Assembly (NCBI GenBank): GCA_964019695.1
Contig: OZ026520.1
Coordinates: 91,392,913-91,456,912, forward strand
Source of the DNA: Loripinus fragilis
Taxonomy: Eukaryota; Mollusca; Bivalvia; Lucinida; Lucinidae
DNA length: 64,000 bases
Direction: 5' to 3'
Positions 22,327-33,262 of the stretch are shown here, in pieces. Every line of letters begins with the position of its first letter. Position 1 is the stretch's first letter. The notes beneath the pieces were generated by a model. It did no database searches. It worked only from the letters and a program-made list of their open reading frames with translations, and had not been told where the DNA came from. The position numbers and the translations under genes were made by a program.

Positions 22327-22499
22327 TCAAAGGGGTCAAAAGGTGCTATCATGGAGTTAAGGGTTAATCCTCAGCAAGCTGCACCCAACTATATCCTAGT
22401 TTGAAAACGGTAAACATTCAGATCAGCTGGCTTCTTAGAAGCCAGCTGATCAGGATAAACACTTTTTAACTCTGCTTGTAAATACATATTAATAACGTG

Positions 22500-22962
22500 C
22501 AGGGTTCCCACAAGCTCTGGAAATCATGGAAAACCTGGAAAATCAACAAAAATTCCATGCATGGAAAAATCATGGAATTTGAAAAAACCTGAATAATCAT
22601 GGAAAAATCATGGAATTTTGTGAAATAATTTGACGAAACCACCAGTAGCCAGAAAACTAGCTGTCAGACACACAAAACTTGTGCGTCTAACAGCTAGTTT
22701 TCTAGCTACTGGTGGTTTCAAGTTTTATATAATTATTTCAAAATGCATGCATGTTCTACAAGCATACTTATTTAAATACGTTACTGTTGCTGCATTCCGC
22801 ATTTATCTCAAGTGGTGAAGATGCCGCTAAAAGGGGGGGGGGGGGGGGGGGGGGGGGGGGTTGGAGACCATTCTTTAAAAAGTCATGGAAATTACATTGT
22901 TGATCATGGAAAATCATGGAAAAATCATGGAATTGTGATTTTGAATTTCTGTGGGAACCCTG
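22500..22962. mobile_element. MITE with CAGGGTTCCCACA ends
   Basis: Inverted ends CAGGGTTCCCACA / TGTGGGAACCCTG. The body repeats ATCATGGAA in both orientations. It has been invaded by a shorter hairpin element (22635-22720) and a 28-nt G tract (22833-22860). The CAGGG termini resemble hAT-type MITEs, but I cannot find a clean 8-bp duplication. Confidence 0.7.
22635..22720. mobile_element. Nested near-perfect hairpin
   Basis: GAAACCACCAGTAGC and GAAAACTAGCTGT face ACAGCTAGTTTTC and GCTACTGGTGGTTTC. It is an about 86-bp fold inside the CAGGG element and the youngest layer there. Confidence 0.7.
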
Positions 22963-23970
22963 AACATGAATCCTGAGAGTTTATTTGATAGAAATTGAGA
23001 CAAAGAGTGTGGAAGATAAAAAAAATCCAGCATGTTAGAAAAAAAAGTGTCTTCTATACAATGATCTGTTTGAAGTATTTTATGTAAATGTCTTTACTGA
23101 TGTAACATTCTTGCTTCTGTGTTACAAATTTTTTTGAATGGGTCATTATTAAAAAAATAGTGTCACACATTGGAATTTCAAAACTATAGGCTTACAAGAC
23201 TTATTGACCTTTGAGGAAAAAAGCGGGGAAAAAAGTAGGATTTTTTTTTCAAGAAAAAAGTAGGCAAAAAGTAGGAATCTGATGATAAAAAGAAGGAAAC
23301 AAATGATAAAAGGTAAAAGATAAGAGGTTTTCCTTGCCCTCCAAATGCACTTTTTCAAAAAAGTAATCACACAAGTATAAAAGTGTTTGTGGCAGCTAGT
23401 AGCCACAAGAAGATAAGAAACTGCTGAATTTGTTGTGTCGTCTGCTTTATAAGCCTGGGGGCAGCATAAGCCCCAGGAAGCTGTAGGATAATGCTACAAT
23501 TTTTTTTGCAATCTCAGCTTTGCCTGAAACCAAGTTTAAATTTGGTATTATAAGGCAAAAAAGTGGGAATAGTTGGAATTATCAGAAAAAAATAGGAAGA
23601 GGTAAAAAAAAAAGTAGGAAAAAAAAAATAGGAAGAGGTAAAAAAATAGTTGGACTACATGTATGTAAGCCATAACTACCAAATAAAACCTAAAAACTGC
23701 ATAGTGGGCATAACTGTCAAAATTCTATTTTCTCTTGAAAACAATGTAGATGCAGATCAGCTGGCTACTGATGAAGCTAGCTGATCAGGATCCACACTGT
23801 TTGCATCTTAAACATTTTACAAATTAAAAGTGAAATTGCATACGAGTAGATTGACTGAAATAAGTATTTCATAGTGTAAACAAACCCTACAGTACCAAGT
23901 GTGCACTTACACGACCAATTGCACTTACTAAGGTGAGTATGGTATTACAAAAAAATTATGCAGACCATGT
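22963..23970. other. Low-complexity A/G-rich stretch, no gene seen
   Basis: Repeated AAAAAAGTAGGAA-type runs at 23212-23275 and 23560-23650. Nothing coding recognised; the 85-codon minus ORF over 23149-23406 is low-complexity Phe/Leu. Confidence 0.45.
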
Positions 23971-24197
23971 GAGCCGGGACATGAGATTTCCAACAATGTG
24001 GTATGTGCGACCAGCAAAGGCTCAGACCATACGCGCAGTCTGATCAGAGCCTTTGCTAGTCCCTTGAATATTCTATGAGTGTTAAGCTACTGACTGAATA
24101 TCATTTGGAGTTTCTAAGCTTAAAAGGAGGCTGCACAGGCTCGTCTGATCTACACTTGTTAAAATGCCACATTGTTGGAAATCACATGTCGAGGCTC
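23971..24197. mobile_element. Family F MITE
   Basis: The left end GAGCCGGGACATGAGATTTCC and the right end, its reverse complement GGAAATCACATGTCGAGGCTC, enclose GTCTGATCAGAGCCTTTGCTAG. Copies are at 28868-29092 and 63116-63330. Confidence 0.8.
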
Positions 24198-24408
24198 ATG
24201 TTATTGTTTAACCCTTGCCATGCTGAGCCTGGATATTGCTTGTTTTGAAAAAAAAATGCAGATTCAGATCACTAGCTTCTGAGAAGCCAACTGATCAGAA
24301 TCCACAATAGTTTCCATTTGGCTAGTAAAATTTTTTAACTTGAATCTTGCAAGTAAATGGGAATAAAATGAGGAGGAGTTTAGTAAATAAAAATATCGAG
24401 CATGGTAA

Positions 24409-24648
24409 GGCCAAATAAAAAAAATAGTGTGTTTAGGGTACAAGGTCTGAAAATTTTAGGTAGGTTGGTCACACGTATTTTTTTTTTAGGAAAAAAACAT
24501 AATTTTATGTATTTTGAAAGGCATTTTGCCTTTCAAAATGCATAAAATAATTTTTTCTAAAAAAAAAAAGAAACTGAAAAAATCTGGGTTTCACCAGTAA
24601 ATTTAGGGAGGCCGGGTTACCCTAAACACAGGTTTTTTTTATTTGGCC
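24409..24648. mobile_element. Family G MITE, TAA target duplication
   Basis: GGCCAAATAAAA..TTTTATTTGGCC ends, flanked by TAA at 24406-24408 and 24649-24651. The body is a long palindrome centred on GAAAGGCATTTTGCCTTTC. The 3-bp TWA duplication is typical of PIF/Harbinger-type elements. Confidence 0.8.
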
Positions 24649-24674
24649 TAAGGGTAGATGAGATTGATTCGGTC

Positions 24675-25511
24675 TCATTTCTTTTTGTCTTTGTCTTTGT
24701 TCAAAAATTTCTCTAGAATTTTATAAACAGTTTCCCCTGGGAGTGGGTTTTTTCTATCCAAATTGAGCACCTGATCTTTTTCTGTTTTCATAAGTTCATT
24801 TTTTATAGGACTGTTGAGATCACTTTTGCCAGTTTTTGAAGCCTCACTGCTTTTATGGGCCAGAGCAGTTCTTGAAGCCTCACTGCTTTTATGGGCCAGA
24901 TCATCTGCATACTTCAAAAGTTCTACTTTTGGCATACAGAAATCCAATTTCTTAGACTTTTTTGGGACAGGCTTTGCGGTGGGCACTATTTTGTGAAATT
25001 TGCTAACATGATTACGAGACAAGAGATCTGCAGCCACATTGTCCGTTCTATACACATGTTTGGCTAGTAATGTAATATTATGTAATCTGCAAGTTTCAGT
25101 CAAGACGGTATAAAGTTTAATAAATCTCAACTGATGACCTAACTTACTTACTTTGTTAAGTAAGACTCCATTATTCACCAAATTTACAGCATTCATGCTG
25201 TCTGAAAAGCACAATACTTTCTTATTTCTGAATTTATATTTCCATGTATAACATGCTGTGACAATGGCATAGAACTCAGATGCATTAGAATTTAGGGTTG
25301 GATTGAAAAACATGTTCTCTTTCCATTGATCAGAGATCCATCTTATCGTGTCATCCTCATTTGTAAGTAAGTAAGCTCCCAGGCCAACACGTGACGCATC
25401 CGCATAGATGATGAAGTCTGGTTTAAAGTCATCTAGAATTTCTCTTTCATGTAACATTCTAAAAAGTTGAATCTCTCTCAAGTTGTTATCACCATCCAAT
25501 AATCCTATACT
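24675..25511 (-). CDS. Retroelement RNase H exon (DIRS/Gypsy-like)
   Basis: Terminal exon encoding an RNase H domain, which degrades RNA in RNA/DNA hybrids during reverse transcription. In the 286-residue open frame (first 8 residues intronic) the acidic residues sit in IIYADASRVG (D46), NASEFYAI (E87), CFSDSMNAV (D112) and RTDNVAADLLSR (about D165/D170), the RNase H order. A 3' splice site, TTGTGTATTTCAG, precedes codon AGT at 25511 (phase 0). The lysine-rich tail has a duplicated LAHKSSEAS unit and ends LNKDKDKKK. The upstream RT exon is not found; a palindromic element occupies 25660-26136. DNVAADLLSR is characteristic of DIRS- and Gypsy-like polyproteins. AATAAA downstream (about 24643) lies within the neighbouring MITE. 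Confidence 0.7.
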   Translation of the reverse strand, partial: SIGLLDGDNNLREIQLFRMLHEREILDDFKPDFIIYADASRVGLGAYLLTNEDDTIRWISDQWKENMFFNPTLNSNASEFYAIVTACYTWKYKFRNKKVLCFSDSMNAVNLVNNGVLLNKVSKLGHQLRFIKLYTVLTETCRLHNITLLAKHVYRTDNVAADLLSRNHVSKFHKIVPTAKPVPKKSKKLDFCMPKVELLKYADDLAHKSSEASRTALAHKSSEASKTGKSDLNSPIKNELMKTEKDQVLNLDRKNPLPGETVYKILEKFLNKDKDKKK

Positions 25512-25659
25512 CTGAAATACACAAACAAAACACACTTTTATACGAACAAAAATTGTTGTAAATGACCATAGTCAGTGAAGTGAAAAGAGTTTCCTATTGA
25601 AAATCTCAACATCTTAAAACGAACTAATCTGATGTTAAAAATAGTTTACACTTATTCAT

Positions 25660-26136
25660 GGGTAACAACCTACGTCATAGCATGGATGTTGCAAACACGT
25701 AGTATGACACCATCTTTGATTAACAAGGTAAGTTTTTCCCTTCGTAAATTTATACAAATTAGTGTCTGTCAAAACTAAGCAGTGCAGGCGGTGCCTAACA
25801 TCACACTTTAACAGAATATATAACTGTCACGCCCACAAATGCCATTGCCTTTATAATCATTCACCCACAAATTTTGAAGCGGGTGACTGCTAAAATTATC
25901 CTTGTGTCTCCGGCTTCGATACTTGTGGGTGAATGATTGCAAAAGCAATGGCATTTCTGGGCGGGATCATTATATGTTTGGTCCAAGTGGGATGTTAGGC
26001 ACCGCCTGCACTGCATATATAGCTTTGACAGACACTTTTTTGTATAACTTTATGAAGGGAAAACTTACTGTGTAAATCAAAGATGGCGCCATACTATGTG
26101 TTTGCAACATCCATGCTATAACATAGGTTGTTACCC
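25660..26136. mobile_element. Long-arm palindromic MITE
   Basis: About 230-bp arms: GGTAACAACCTA and CATGGATGTTGCAAACAC on the left, GTGTTTGCAACATCCATG and TAGGTTGTTACC on the right; inner pairs include CAGTGCAGGCGGTGCCTAAC / GTTAGGCACCGCCTGCACTG. No ORF. Confidence 0.8.
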
Positions 26137-26490
26137 CTGTTATTTCCACCCAAAATGGACCTCAAAGTGAAGGTTTCTGACAGCCTGCTTCGAGGTCAAT
26201 TTCATAGTGTAAAGTCAATTTAAGGACACATGTATTGAATTCTTGTCAAATCCATATTTCTTCAACCCTGGGTCCAATTATACAAACCAGGCAACCACCA
26301 ATTTAGCATTTCATTCCAATGAAACATCTAAAGATTAGCTGTCAATAATACAAAATTGGCTGTCTATTATTGTCATCCAAGTGCATGCCAAACTTCACAA
26401 AAACTTGTTCATTTCTACATGCTCAGTACACTGAAACATAAAAAAGTGGTTGAGAAGTTTAAGAAAAACTGTATATGGTGAAAAACACTA

Positions 26491-26586
26491 ATTAATTTCA
26501 GTAACATATGTTGTCAGTGCACATTAGAATTGCCTCTATGAGGCATTTCAAATGTGTACCAACAACATATGTTACTGAAATTAATG
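26491..26586. mobile_element. Short hairpin element
   Basis: ATTAATTTCAGTAACATATG at the left is exactly mirrored at the right, with a short loop containing a GCCTC/GAGGC pair. The arms share AACATATGTT with family E. Confidence 0.7.
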
Positions 26587-26936
26587 AAACTTATTTTGAA
26601 ATATAAATTTATCAAGAATCATGTCCATTAGCTTTGCCTCTTTAAAACATCTCAATCTGCAGTATCAGTAATAAAATACCTGTCACTATCTGGTAAATTG
26701 TTTATATTTTTATAACAGCTATATCCTCAAATTTGCTTTCCTGAACTATGCTTTTGCTAAGCTGGTAGTTGCATGGTTGCAAAACAATTTCAGTTGGATG
26801 ATGTCCATCTCACTATGCTAATGTGCACAGCTTATGGTTTTAGACAGCCTGAGTCAAGGACTGATGGTATTATTGAAAGTGCACGCTCTAAGGTCACATG
26901 TACATGGGGGGGGGGGGGGGGGGGGGTGTCTGGTAT

Positions 26937-28494
26937 TCACTATTCATTTAAAATTTAGCCCATTATTCATCTCATTAAAATTTTGGGGTATTCATTTAGA
27001 TAAGACCAATTATTCATTAAAAATAAGGAAGGTGGCAAAGAAATCTGATTATTCACTATTCATTAATTTTTTCTTCAATTCATTAAAAAAAACAGGATTA
27101 TTCATTAATTTTTAGGCCTTCATTATTCACTATTCATTATTTTTTGGCTCATTATTCACTATTCATTATAAAAAAAAAAGGGCCATTATTCACTAATCAT
27201 TATACCCCATCCAGATCTCTTAAAAGATCATGCACACCCCACCGCAAGATCAAGGTCAAAATGGTAGGTGACTGCCAAAGGTTACATGTAAAGAATTTAT
27301 GCCTGCTCCATATCTCCTGAACCCCTTTTCCAATTCTGAACATAGTTTATAAATATGTCCATCTCGATGAGACAATGTGTTGAGTGAATGTTTCTGACAT
27401 CCTGTTACAAGGTCACAGAGGGAGGTCAAGTCATATGTTCATAGTTTGTGTCACCTCCAATACTCCTGAAACAGTGGCCAACACCCTGTTTCAAGGTCAA
27501 GGTCATAGCAGGAGGTCAAGTCATACGGACAAATCAGGGTTCATACAGGCAAGTTTAAGTAAGATTTAAGGACTTTTCAAAGACTTCTTAAGACTATCCT
27601 ACAGTTTTCAAGGACTAAAAAGTTAGGAAAAATACTAATTTAAGTGTTAAAAATCTACTTCAGAAATGCTAGACTGAGTTAATGGAGACATTAGTACTGA
27701 AAAATTATTATAAAATTCACTATTCATTTAAAATTTAGCCCATTATTCATCTCATTAAAATTTTGGGGTATTCATTTAGATAAGACCAATTATTCATTAA
27801 AAGTAAGGAAGGTGGCAAAGAAATCTGATTATTCACTATTCATTAATTTTTTCTTCAATTCATTAAAGAAAACAGGATTATTCATTAATTTTTAGGCCTT
27901 CATTATTCACTATTCATTATTTTTTGGCTCATTATTCACTATTCATTATAAAAAAGGGCCATTATTCACTAATCATTATACCCCATCCAGACCCTCTTAA
28001 AAGATCATGCACACCCCACCGCAAGATCAAGGTCAAAATGGTAGGTGACTGCCAAAGGTTACATGTAAAGAATTTATGCCTGCTCCATATCTCCTGAACC
28101 CCTTTTCCAATTCTGAACATAGTTTATAAATATGTCCATCTGGATGAGACAATGTGTTGAGTGAATGTTTCTGACATCCTGTTACAAGGTCACAGAGGGA
28201 GGTCAAGTCATATGTTCATAGTTTGTGTCACCTCCAATACTCCTGAAACAGTGGCCAACACCCTGTTTCAAGGTCAAGGTCATAGCAGGAGGTCAAGTCA
28301 TACGGACAAATCAGGGTTCATACAGGCAAGTTTAAGTAAGATTTAAGGACTTTTCAAAGACTTCTTAAGACTATCCTACAGTTTTCAAGGACTAAAAAGT
28401 TAGGAAAAATACTAATTTAAGTGTTAAAAATCTACTTCAGAAATGCTAGACTGAGTTAATGGAGACATTAGTACTGAAAAATTATTATAAAATT
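26937..28494. repeat. Recent tandem duplication, two ~780-bp copies
   Basis: Copy 1 (about 26937-27716) and copy 2 (about 27717-28494) are near identical: I see a few substitutions plus A-run length changes. Each copy contains ATTCACTATTCATTA-type short repeats, an AGGTCAAG-rich part and the left half of a family B element. A 61-codon ORF repeated in both (27384 and 28161) is a by-product and not conserved coding. Confidence 0.9.
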
Positions 28495-28722
28495 GTGCCT
28501 ATATTTGGTGAAGCATATGCTGCACCAAATAGTCACAACAAATTTATACTGATTTAGGTCTCTATCAAGTGTGCTAAGTCCTACAGAAAATAGTAGAATT
28601 CAAGGACTTTTTAAGGCTTTTCAGTGATTTTCCAGTACTTTTCACGGCAGATTTAATTGTCAAGGACTTTTCAAGAAAGCCCTCTAAATTCAAATACTTT
28701 TCAAGCCTGTGCGAACCCTGCA
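27540..28722. mobile_element. Family B element split by the tandem duplication
   Basis: CAGGGTTCATACAGGC begins at about 27536 and again at about 28314; the matching right end GCCTGTGCGAACCCTG occurs only once (28706-28721). The first copy is thus a half element cut at the duplication junction (about 27714), and the second copy is whole. Confidence 0.7.
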
Positions 28723-28867
28723 AACATGTGTCTGCTCATTTTTTATGAACCCCTACTATGATTCTAGAAATATTTCAGTCAAATGACTCCGCCTGTTGAA
28801 CGTTATTCTTACATATTCACTATTAGCATGAAATTGGTCCTTTGTTTTTCTTATTTTGACCATTTTA

Positions 28868-29092
28868 GCTGCGGCATGTTATTTCCAACCAATGGCATTT
28901 TGACAAGTGTATGCTCAGACAAGCTTGTGCAGCCTCCTTTTAAGCTTAGAAACTCCAAATGATGTTCAGTCAGTAGCCTAAGAGTCATAGAATATTCAAG
29001 CGACTAGCAATGGCTCTGATCAGACTGCGCAGGCTGGTCTGAGCCTTTGCTAGTCACACTTACCACATTGTTGGAAATCTCATTCACGGCTC
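28868..29092. mobile_element. Family F MITE, inverted copy
   Basis: Opposite orientation to the 23971 copy: CAGCCTCCTTTTAAGCTTAG then GTCTGAGCCTTTGCTAGTC, ending CCACATTGTTGGAAATCTC and GGCTC. Confidence 0.75.
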
Positions 29093-29556
29093 ATTTTTAA
29101 AGTATTTTGCCATTTTTCTCATCCTTAGAGATGACGGGTCCTGTTGAAAATCAGCATACATGCACATACGGATACCAGACAAGAAGAAAATCCACTCAGC
29201 CCTCTCAGATTCTCTGAGCATGCTTTCCACTGCTATCAGTCCATAAAAACACATGCAGACATGACATTTGGATGGGTTACTTGTCTGTTTACTTGCTATA
29301 ATGATGAATTTGGAGGATAAAATTTAAGAGGTAGTCAGGGTATTAGCACTTGATCGCTGGTGGCTTTACACTGTTTATGCATGGCTGAAATTTTGGTTAA
29401 AACTTGCCCCAGTGTAGAAGACAAGATATCTATATGTTTGAAAGTGTGAACAGACAAGACAAATGGAAGACCAAGCCTATTCTATAAGCCCAGCTTGTCA
29501 GCCTTTAGCTATGGTGATTGGTGAGCTCAATACGCTATTTGTATTTGATTCAAAGA

Positions 29557-30625
29557 AGTTAACTCTTAGCCTACTAGTGTCATCTACTCAGTGCTGATAA
29601 CCTTTGCATATAGTTTAGACCCAGACCAGGTACAAAAGAATGTCTGGCCTGATCTAGATCAAAACTGTTAAACATTTTGATGGTATACTCAGAAGAAAAA
29701 GTTTAGTCAGTACAGACACTGTGTGCAATACCTTTGTAAGACAGTATTAATATTTACAAAAACCTTACTCAAAATAAAATTCATGTAATGTCTTACAAAT
29801 GTGAAACTTTTCAAATAAACATTCTGAAAATATACCCATTTTCTTCATCAAAATTACACAAAGTGGTCAATATTAAAATTCAAATTTCATAACTCAAAAA
29901 TCAGTCTAGCGCCCCTCAGACGATTTCTGGTAGTATAGACGGAAATTCTCGTACCTGTTGCATGACTAAGGAATTTAAGAAGTTTCAAAGCGACCATGAA
30001 GCGATTACGTCATGTTGACGTCACTATGACCCTAACTTCAAATGGCGTCGTTATCCGTGGTCTCCCCAACGGAGGCTTGTCTTTTTTACTGCCAGGCCGT
30101 TGAAAACGTGTTTGCAGACGATAAATTGTTTGTTCATTGCATCCAAAACTGCGTGTTACGTCAGCAACACGTGTACCTGTTTCAAGACGTCAAAACGCGG
30201 TATTTCTGTAATTTGTTGATAGCCTGGACGGCGAATTAAGCTTGCTAGTACTAAATTTTCTCCGGATTATTGCAATAGGAACAACTCTCTTTCAATATCG
30301 AACAGTATATGAGAAAACAACCCTGCCGGTTTACTGCAGCACGTGCACATCGTGCATTTTGAAATTTGGTTAATACAGTCTAATAGAGGCATTATTTGTC
30401 ACGCAATAAACAAGTACATGTAAAGTTACGATAATACAACTCATGTATAAAATTTGACAATGATATATGCAGTATTGTTGATTTTATGAGAAAACATAAA
30501 TACTGACTAAACTTTTTCTTCTGAGTATATTATTGAAAGAATTTTTCCAAAAAGTTGATTTTGTATAAATCAGCAGAGGACAAAAAAGTATGCAAAATTA
30601 CCCATAAGCCAAAGAGTTAACCCTT
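29557..30625. mobile_element. Family D element with an inner TIR element inserted
   Basis: The outer arms are family D (AGTTAACTCTT..GCTGATAACCTTTGCA at the left, AATTACCCATAAGCCAAAGAGTTAACCC at the right). The inner inverted pair GAAAAAGTTTAGTCAGTA (about 29695) / TACTGACTAAACTTTTTC (about 30503) marks an about 825-bp element within it, which carries the small ORF at 30042. Confidence 0.55.
30042..30239 (+). CDS. Small unidentified ORF with CRE-like promoter motif
   Basis: A 65-codon ORF beginning AAATGGCG (good Kozak context), GC-richer than its surroundings, preceded 25-30 bp upstream by the palindrome TGACGTCA (a CRE/ATF-type site at about 30014). No family is recognised; it has several Cys and ends in a short Trp-bearing tail. 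A GT at CGCG-GTATTT could instead be a splice donor, making it a first exon, but no downstream exon was found. It lies inside an inverted-repeat element, so it may be a fortuitous ORF or a captured promoter/first exon. Confidence 0.25.
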   Translation: MASLSVVSPTEACLFYCQAVENVFADDKLFVHCIQNCVLRQQHVYLFQDVKTRYFCNLLIAWTAN

Positions 30626-30804
30626 AAAGCACCACTTACGACTGCAGCAAACGTCTAATTTTGCGACATCTTTCCTAATTTTCAAAAGAAATAAGGAATG
30701 ATATTTCATGCCTTATTTGTTATTTTTGAAAAAGCGGCAAAATTTGAAATTGTCGTCTGCTGCAAATTATAAGTGGCGCTTTATCATTATGGGTCTAGCT
30801 TTAC

Positions 30805-31080
30805 CTTCAGTTTCATTGCAGTTCTGAGACAAGCCTCATGAAAGGCTAACGACATAACTTTTGACTCTGACGACACTTTGAAGTCAAAAGGCCAGTTGAC
30901 GTGTAGAGATGAGCGCCATACTCCTTCCTCGTCTTGATGAGGTTCCAACGTGTTGATGTTTTCAAACATGTGATCATTTTTCCAGAAAACTTTTTCCGCA
31001 AACTTTTCCAGAAAACTAATCACAGACTCTGGCTTCATGGGAGAGAAGACGCCGCCATTTTTCTGAATAAGACCCATGTC
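30805..31080 (-). CDS. DHX30-like gene, exon 3 (second dsRBD-like domain)
   Basis: Internal exon of 92 codons. Borders: acceptor TTGTATTTTTGCAG before codon GAC at 31080 and donor AAG-GTAAAG after 30805, both phase 0, compatible with the end of exon 2 at 36202. The product has a Pro/Glu-led helix (KPESVISFLEKFAEKVFW), a central acidic stretch, then WRSSLHVNWPFDFKV and a C-terminal helix with an AFHEACLRTAMKLK pattern. The W..L.L.WP motif followed by an Ala/Cys-rich helix is shared with exon 2 and with the dsRNA-binding-like repeats at the N-terminus of DHX30, a mitochondrial and cytosolic DEAH-box RNA helicase. The helicase core (GxTGCGKT) was not found in the window, so either the next intron runs beyond the window or the gene is incomplete. 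Confidence 0.6.
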
Positions 31081-31110
31081 CTGCAAAAATACAAAAGACA
31101 GTAACCAAAT

Positions 31111-31531
31111 CACACTGGTAAATGTATACGTCGATTTGCTGGTACTTACACATAATGCCGGTACTTCATAGACAGGAAGTGGTAGATATTGGTGTTAATA
31201 TAATATATAGATAAAATTATGCCATATGCCTAAAGGACTATAGAATTAGATCATTTTTAAGTATTCAGTATGTTCATGGCGATTTATGTAAGCATTTAGG
31301 AAAAAATTTGAGTACAAATCATCCAGATCGGTACTCGAATCTATTCTTAAGTGCTTACATAAATTGCCATGTGCATGCCTAATACTTAACAATGATCTAA
31401 TTCTATAGTCCTTTAGGCATATGGCATGTTTTTCTATATAGTATTAACACCAATATCTACCACTTCCGGTCTATGAAGTACCGGCAATATGCGTAATTAC
31501 CAGCAAATCGAGGTATACATTTACCAGTGTG
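31111..31531. mobile_element. Long-arm palindromic MITE in DHX30-like intron 2
   Basis: Inverted ends CACACTGGTAAATGTATAC / GTATACATTTACCAGTGTG, with arms of about 190 bp around GCATATGGCA..CCTAAAGGACTATAG. It starts only 31 bp upstream of the exon 3 acceptor, so it supplies the intronic sequence next to that splice site. Confidence 0.85.
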
Positions 31532-32188
31532 CAAATGACCAGTTAAACAAAAAATTTAAAAGGAAGATTGTGAATATTTTCTAATCTATCAGGTATAATA
31601 GAACTTTTTGCTCTCTATAAAGGCGGTAACTTTAATTTTCATATCTGGGCATGGTTCGGCTATTTCATCTGCTAAACAAGGGAAATCAGGTTCCATTTAA
31701 AATTTGGTGAAGAATTAAATAGTTGCTTGAGCCGCAAAAATGTGTGTGCATTTCATGAAAATCCTATCCGTATACACACTGAACTTACATTTATTAACCC
31801 TTAAAGCGCATAATCACAAAATGTATGGGTTTTTTTGTCGTCCACTAAAATATTTGAAGCCTCATAGACAAACAGTGTGGACCCAGATCAGACTGCTCCT
31901 GTAGGAGCAGTCTGATCTGGGTCCACAATGTTTGCCTCTATGCTTATGTTAATTTTCAGTTGCAGTTATTTTGCTGGCGTTTTAGGGACTGAATAATGTG
32001 TTTTGCGTTTATACTGAGGTAATGGCACAAGATGATGCAGTTACTTTTGAATAAAACCACTCCTCATTTTCAGCTTTTACCTATGACTAAGGTTGACCAG
32101 TCCTAATTACGCATTCATGAGGTGCCGCCTTTACAGTTACCAAAAAGTCATATAATACAACTGTCATTGTGCCCCAAGAAGTTGGTAA
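31532..32188. other. Intronic spacer with one hairpin
   Basis: A perfect hairpin at 31876-31925 (GACCCAGATCAGACTGCTCC facing GGAGCAGTCTGATCTGGGTC) is the same module as in the Penelope 3' units. Otherwise nothing recognised. Confidence 0.5.
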
Positions 32189-32310
32189 GGCCAACCGTAA
32201 AAAATATTTTTGTTTCCCCTTACCCGACCCTGTTTTACCGGTATGGGTCGGTCGGTTGGAAAATAATTTTTTAACTCCTCAAATTGGATACTCATTAAAC
32301 TTAATTGCAT

Positions 32311-32504
32311 ACAGTAAAACCTGTCTTAAGAGGCCACTCAGAAAAAAGCCAAAAAACGGTCAGGTTTTTTTTCAAGACTGATTATTGCATAATGAGCAGG
32401 GAGCATTTTGCAATACTTTTGACCTGCATTTAGCGCCCATTTGTCTTAACAACCTTTGTTGCGTATATCTTTAAGTGGCTGTTTTAGGCAGGTTTCACTG
32501 TATA
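32311..32504. mobile_element. Family H MITE nested in family G element
   Basis: ACAGTAAAACCTGTCTTAAG at the left, mirrored by TTTAGGCAGGTTTCACTGT at the right; subterminal GGCCACTC / GTGGCTG. Related to 34550-34830 and 36463-36690. Confidence 0.6.
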
Positions 32505-32590
32505 GTCCTACAATAGGCAATAAAGTTAAATACACAAGCAATTTGCTAAGATAACACTGTTTACATTGGACAAATCTCTAATTTGCAATG

Positions 32591-33162
32591 AAAGGGGTAG
32601 GTGCATTAAGGGGCTATTTTGGCCCCCTCTAGAGCTAAAAACTGAAAGTTGCTTTTCACCAATTTCATCTTATTGGTTTATTAGAAGAATAGCCCAAGTG
32701 TAAAATTCTGGCATTTATTTTACTTTTACTGGTTGTTATGGTAACCAAAATGGCTGACAAAATAGGCTTAAAATAGAGAAATTGCCATTTTAGGCCAAAT
32801 TTGAGGCTTTTGGAGACCAATTTTCTACGAATTAGATATCAGCACAAGCAAATACCAATATATTGTGTGCCGTGATAATTCTCATCATCTGTTAAAATAT
32901 TGTTTTGGTATTTGCTTGTGCTCTATATTAATTCCTCTGTTACATGTCTCAAATTTGCTCCAAAATGGTCATTTTCCTATTTTCAGCCTATTTTTGCCGC
33001 CATTTTTGTTACATAGCAACTGCAAAAGACGAATCAATGTCAGACTTTTACACTTTGGCTATTGTTCTAATAAACTAATAAGAAGAAACTTGTGAAGAGC
33101 AACTTTTATTTTTTGACCTCATAGGGAGGCCAAAATAGCCACTTAATGCACATACCCCTTTA
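32591..33162. mobile_element. Palindromic MITE nested in family G element
   Basis: The left end AAAGGGGTAGGTGCATTAAG and GGGGCTATTTTGGCC face GGCCAAAATAGCC and ACTTAATGCACATACCCCTTT. Inner pairs such as GCACAAGCAAATACCA / TGGTATTTGCTTGTGC extend the fold through most of the 572 bp. Confidence 0.8.
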
Positions 33163-33262
33163 AAAAAAGATTCTTGACTGAAAATTGAAATTATTTTTTT
33201 AGTAGGGCCTTTTTTCAGGGTGAGTTGGGTAAGGGGAAACATACAAAATTTTAATTTAGGCC

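Larger units (their letters stand above)
32189..33262. mobile_element. Large family G element (1074 bp), TAA duplication, with nested inserts
   Basis: Begins GGCC and ends GGCC, flanked by TAA at 32186-32188 and 33263-33265. The subterminal TTTGTTTCCCCTTACCC at the left is mirrored by GGGTAAGGGGAAACATA at the right. Its body holds two further elements (32311-32504 and 32591-33162). Non-coding. Confidence 0.7.

Noticed and set aside
24643..24650. AATAAA as the polyadenylation signal of the RNase H transcript
   Set aside because: It is part of the conserved GGCCAAATAAAA terminus of a family G MITE; use as a signal is possible but not supported.
27384..28346. Two identical 61-codon ORFs as a conserved gene pair
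   Set aside because: They are identical only because the whole 780-bp segment is duplicated; there is no domain and the ORF sits in repeat sequence.
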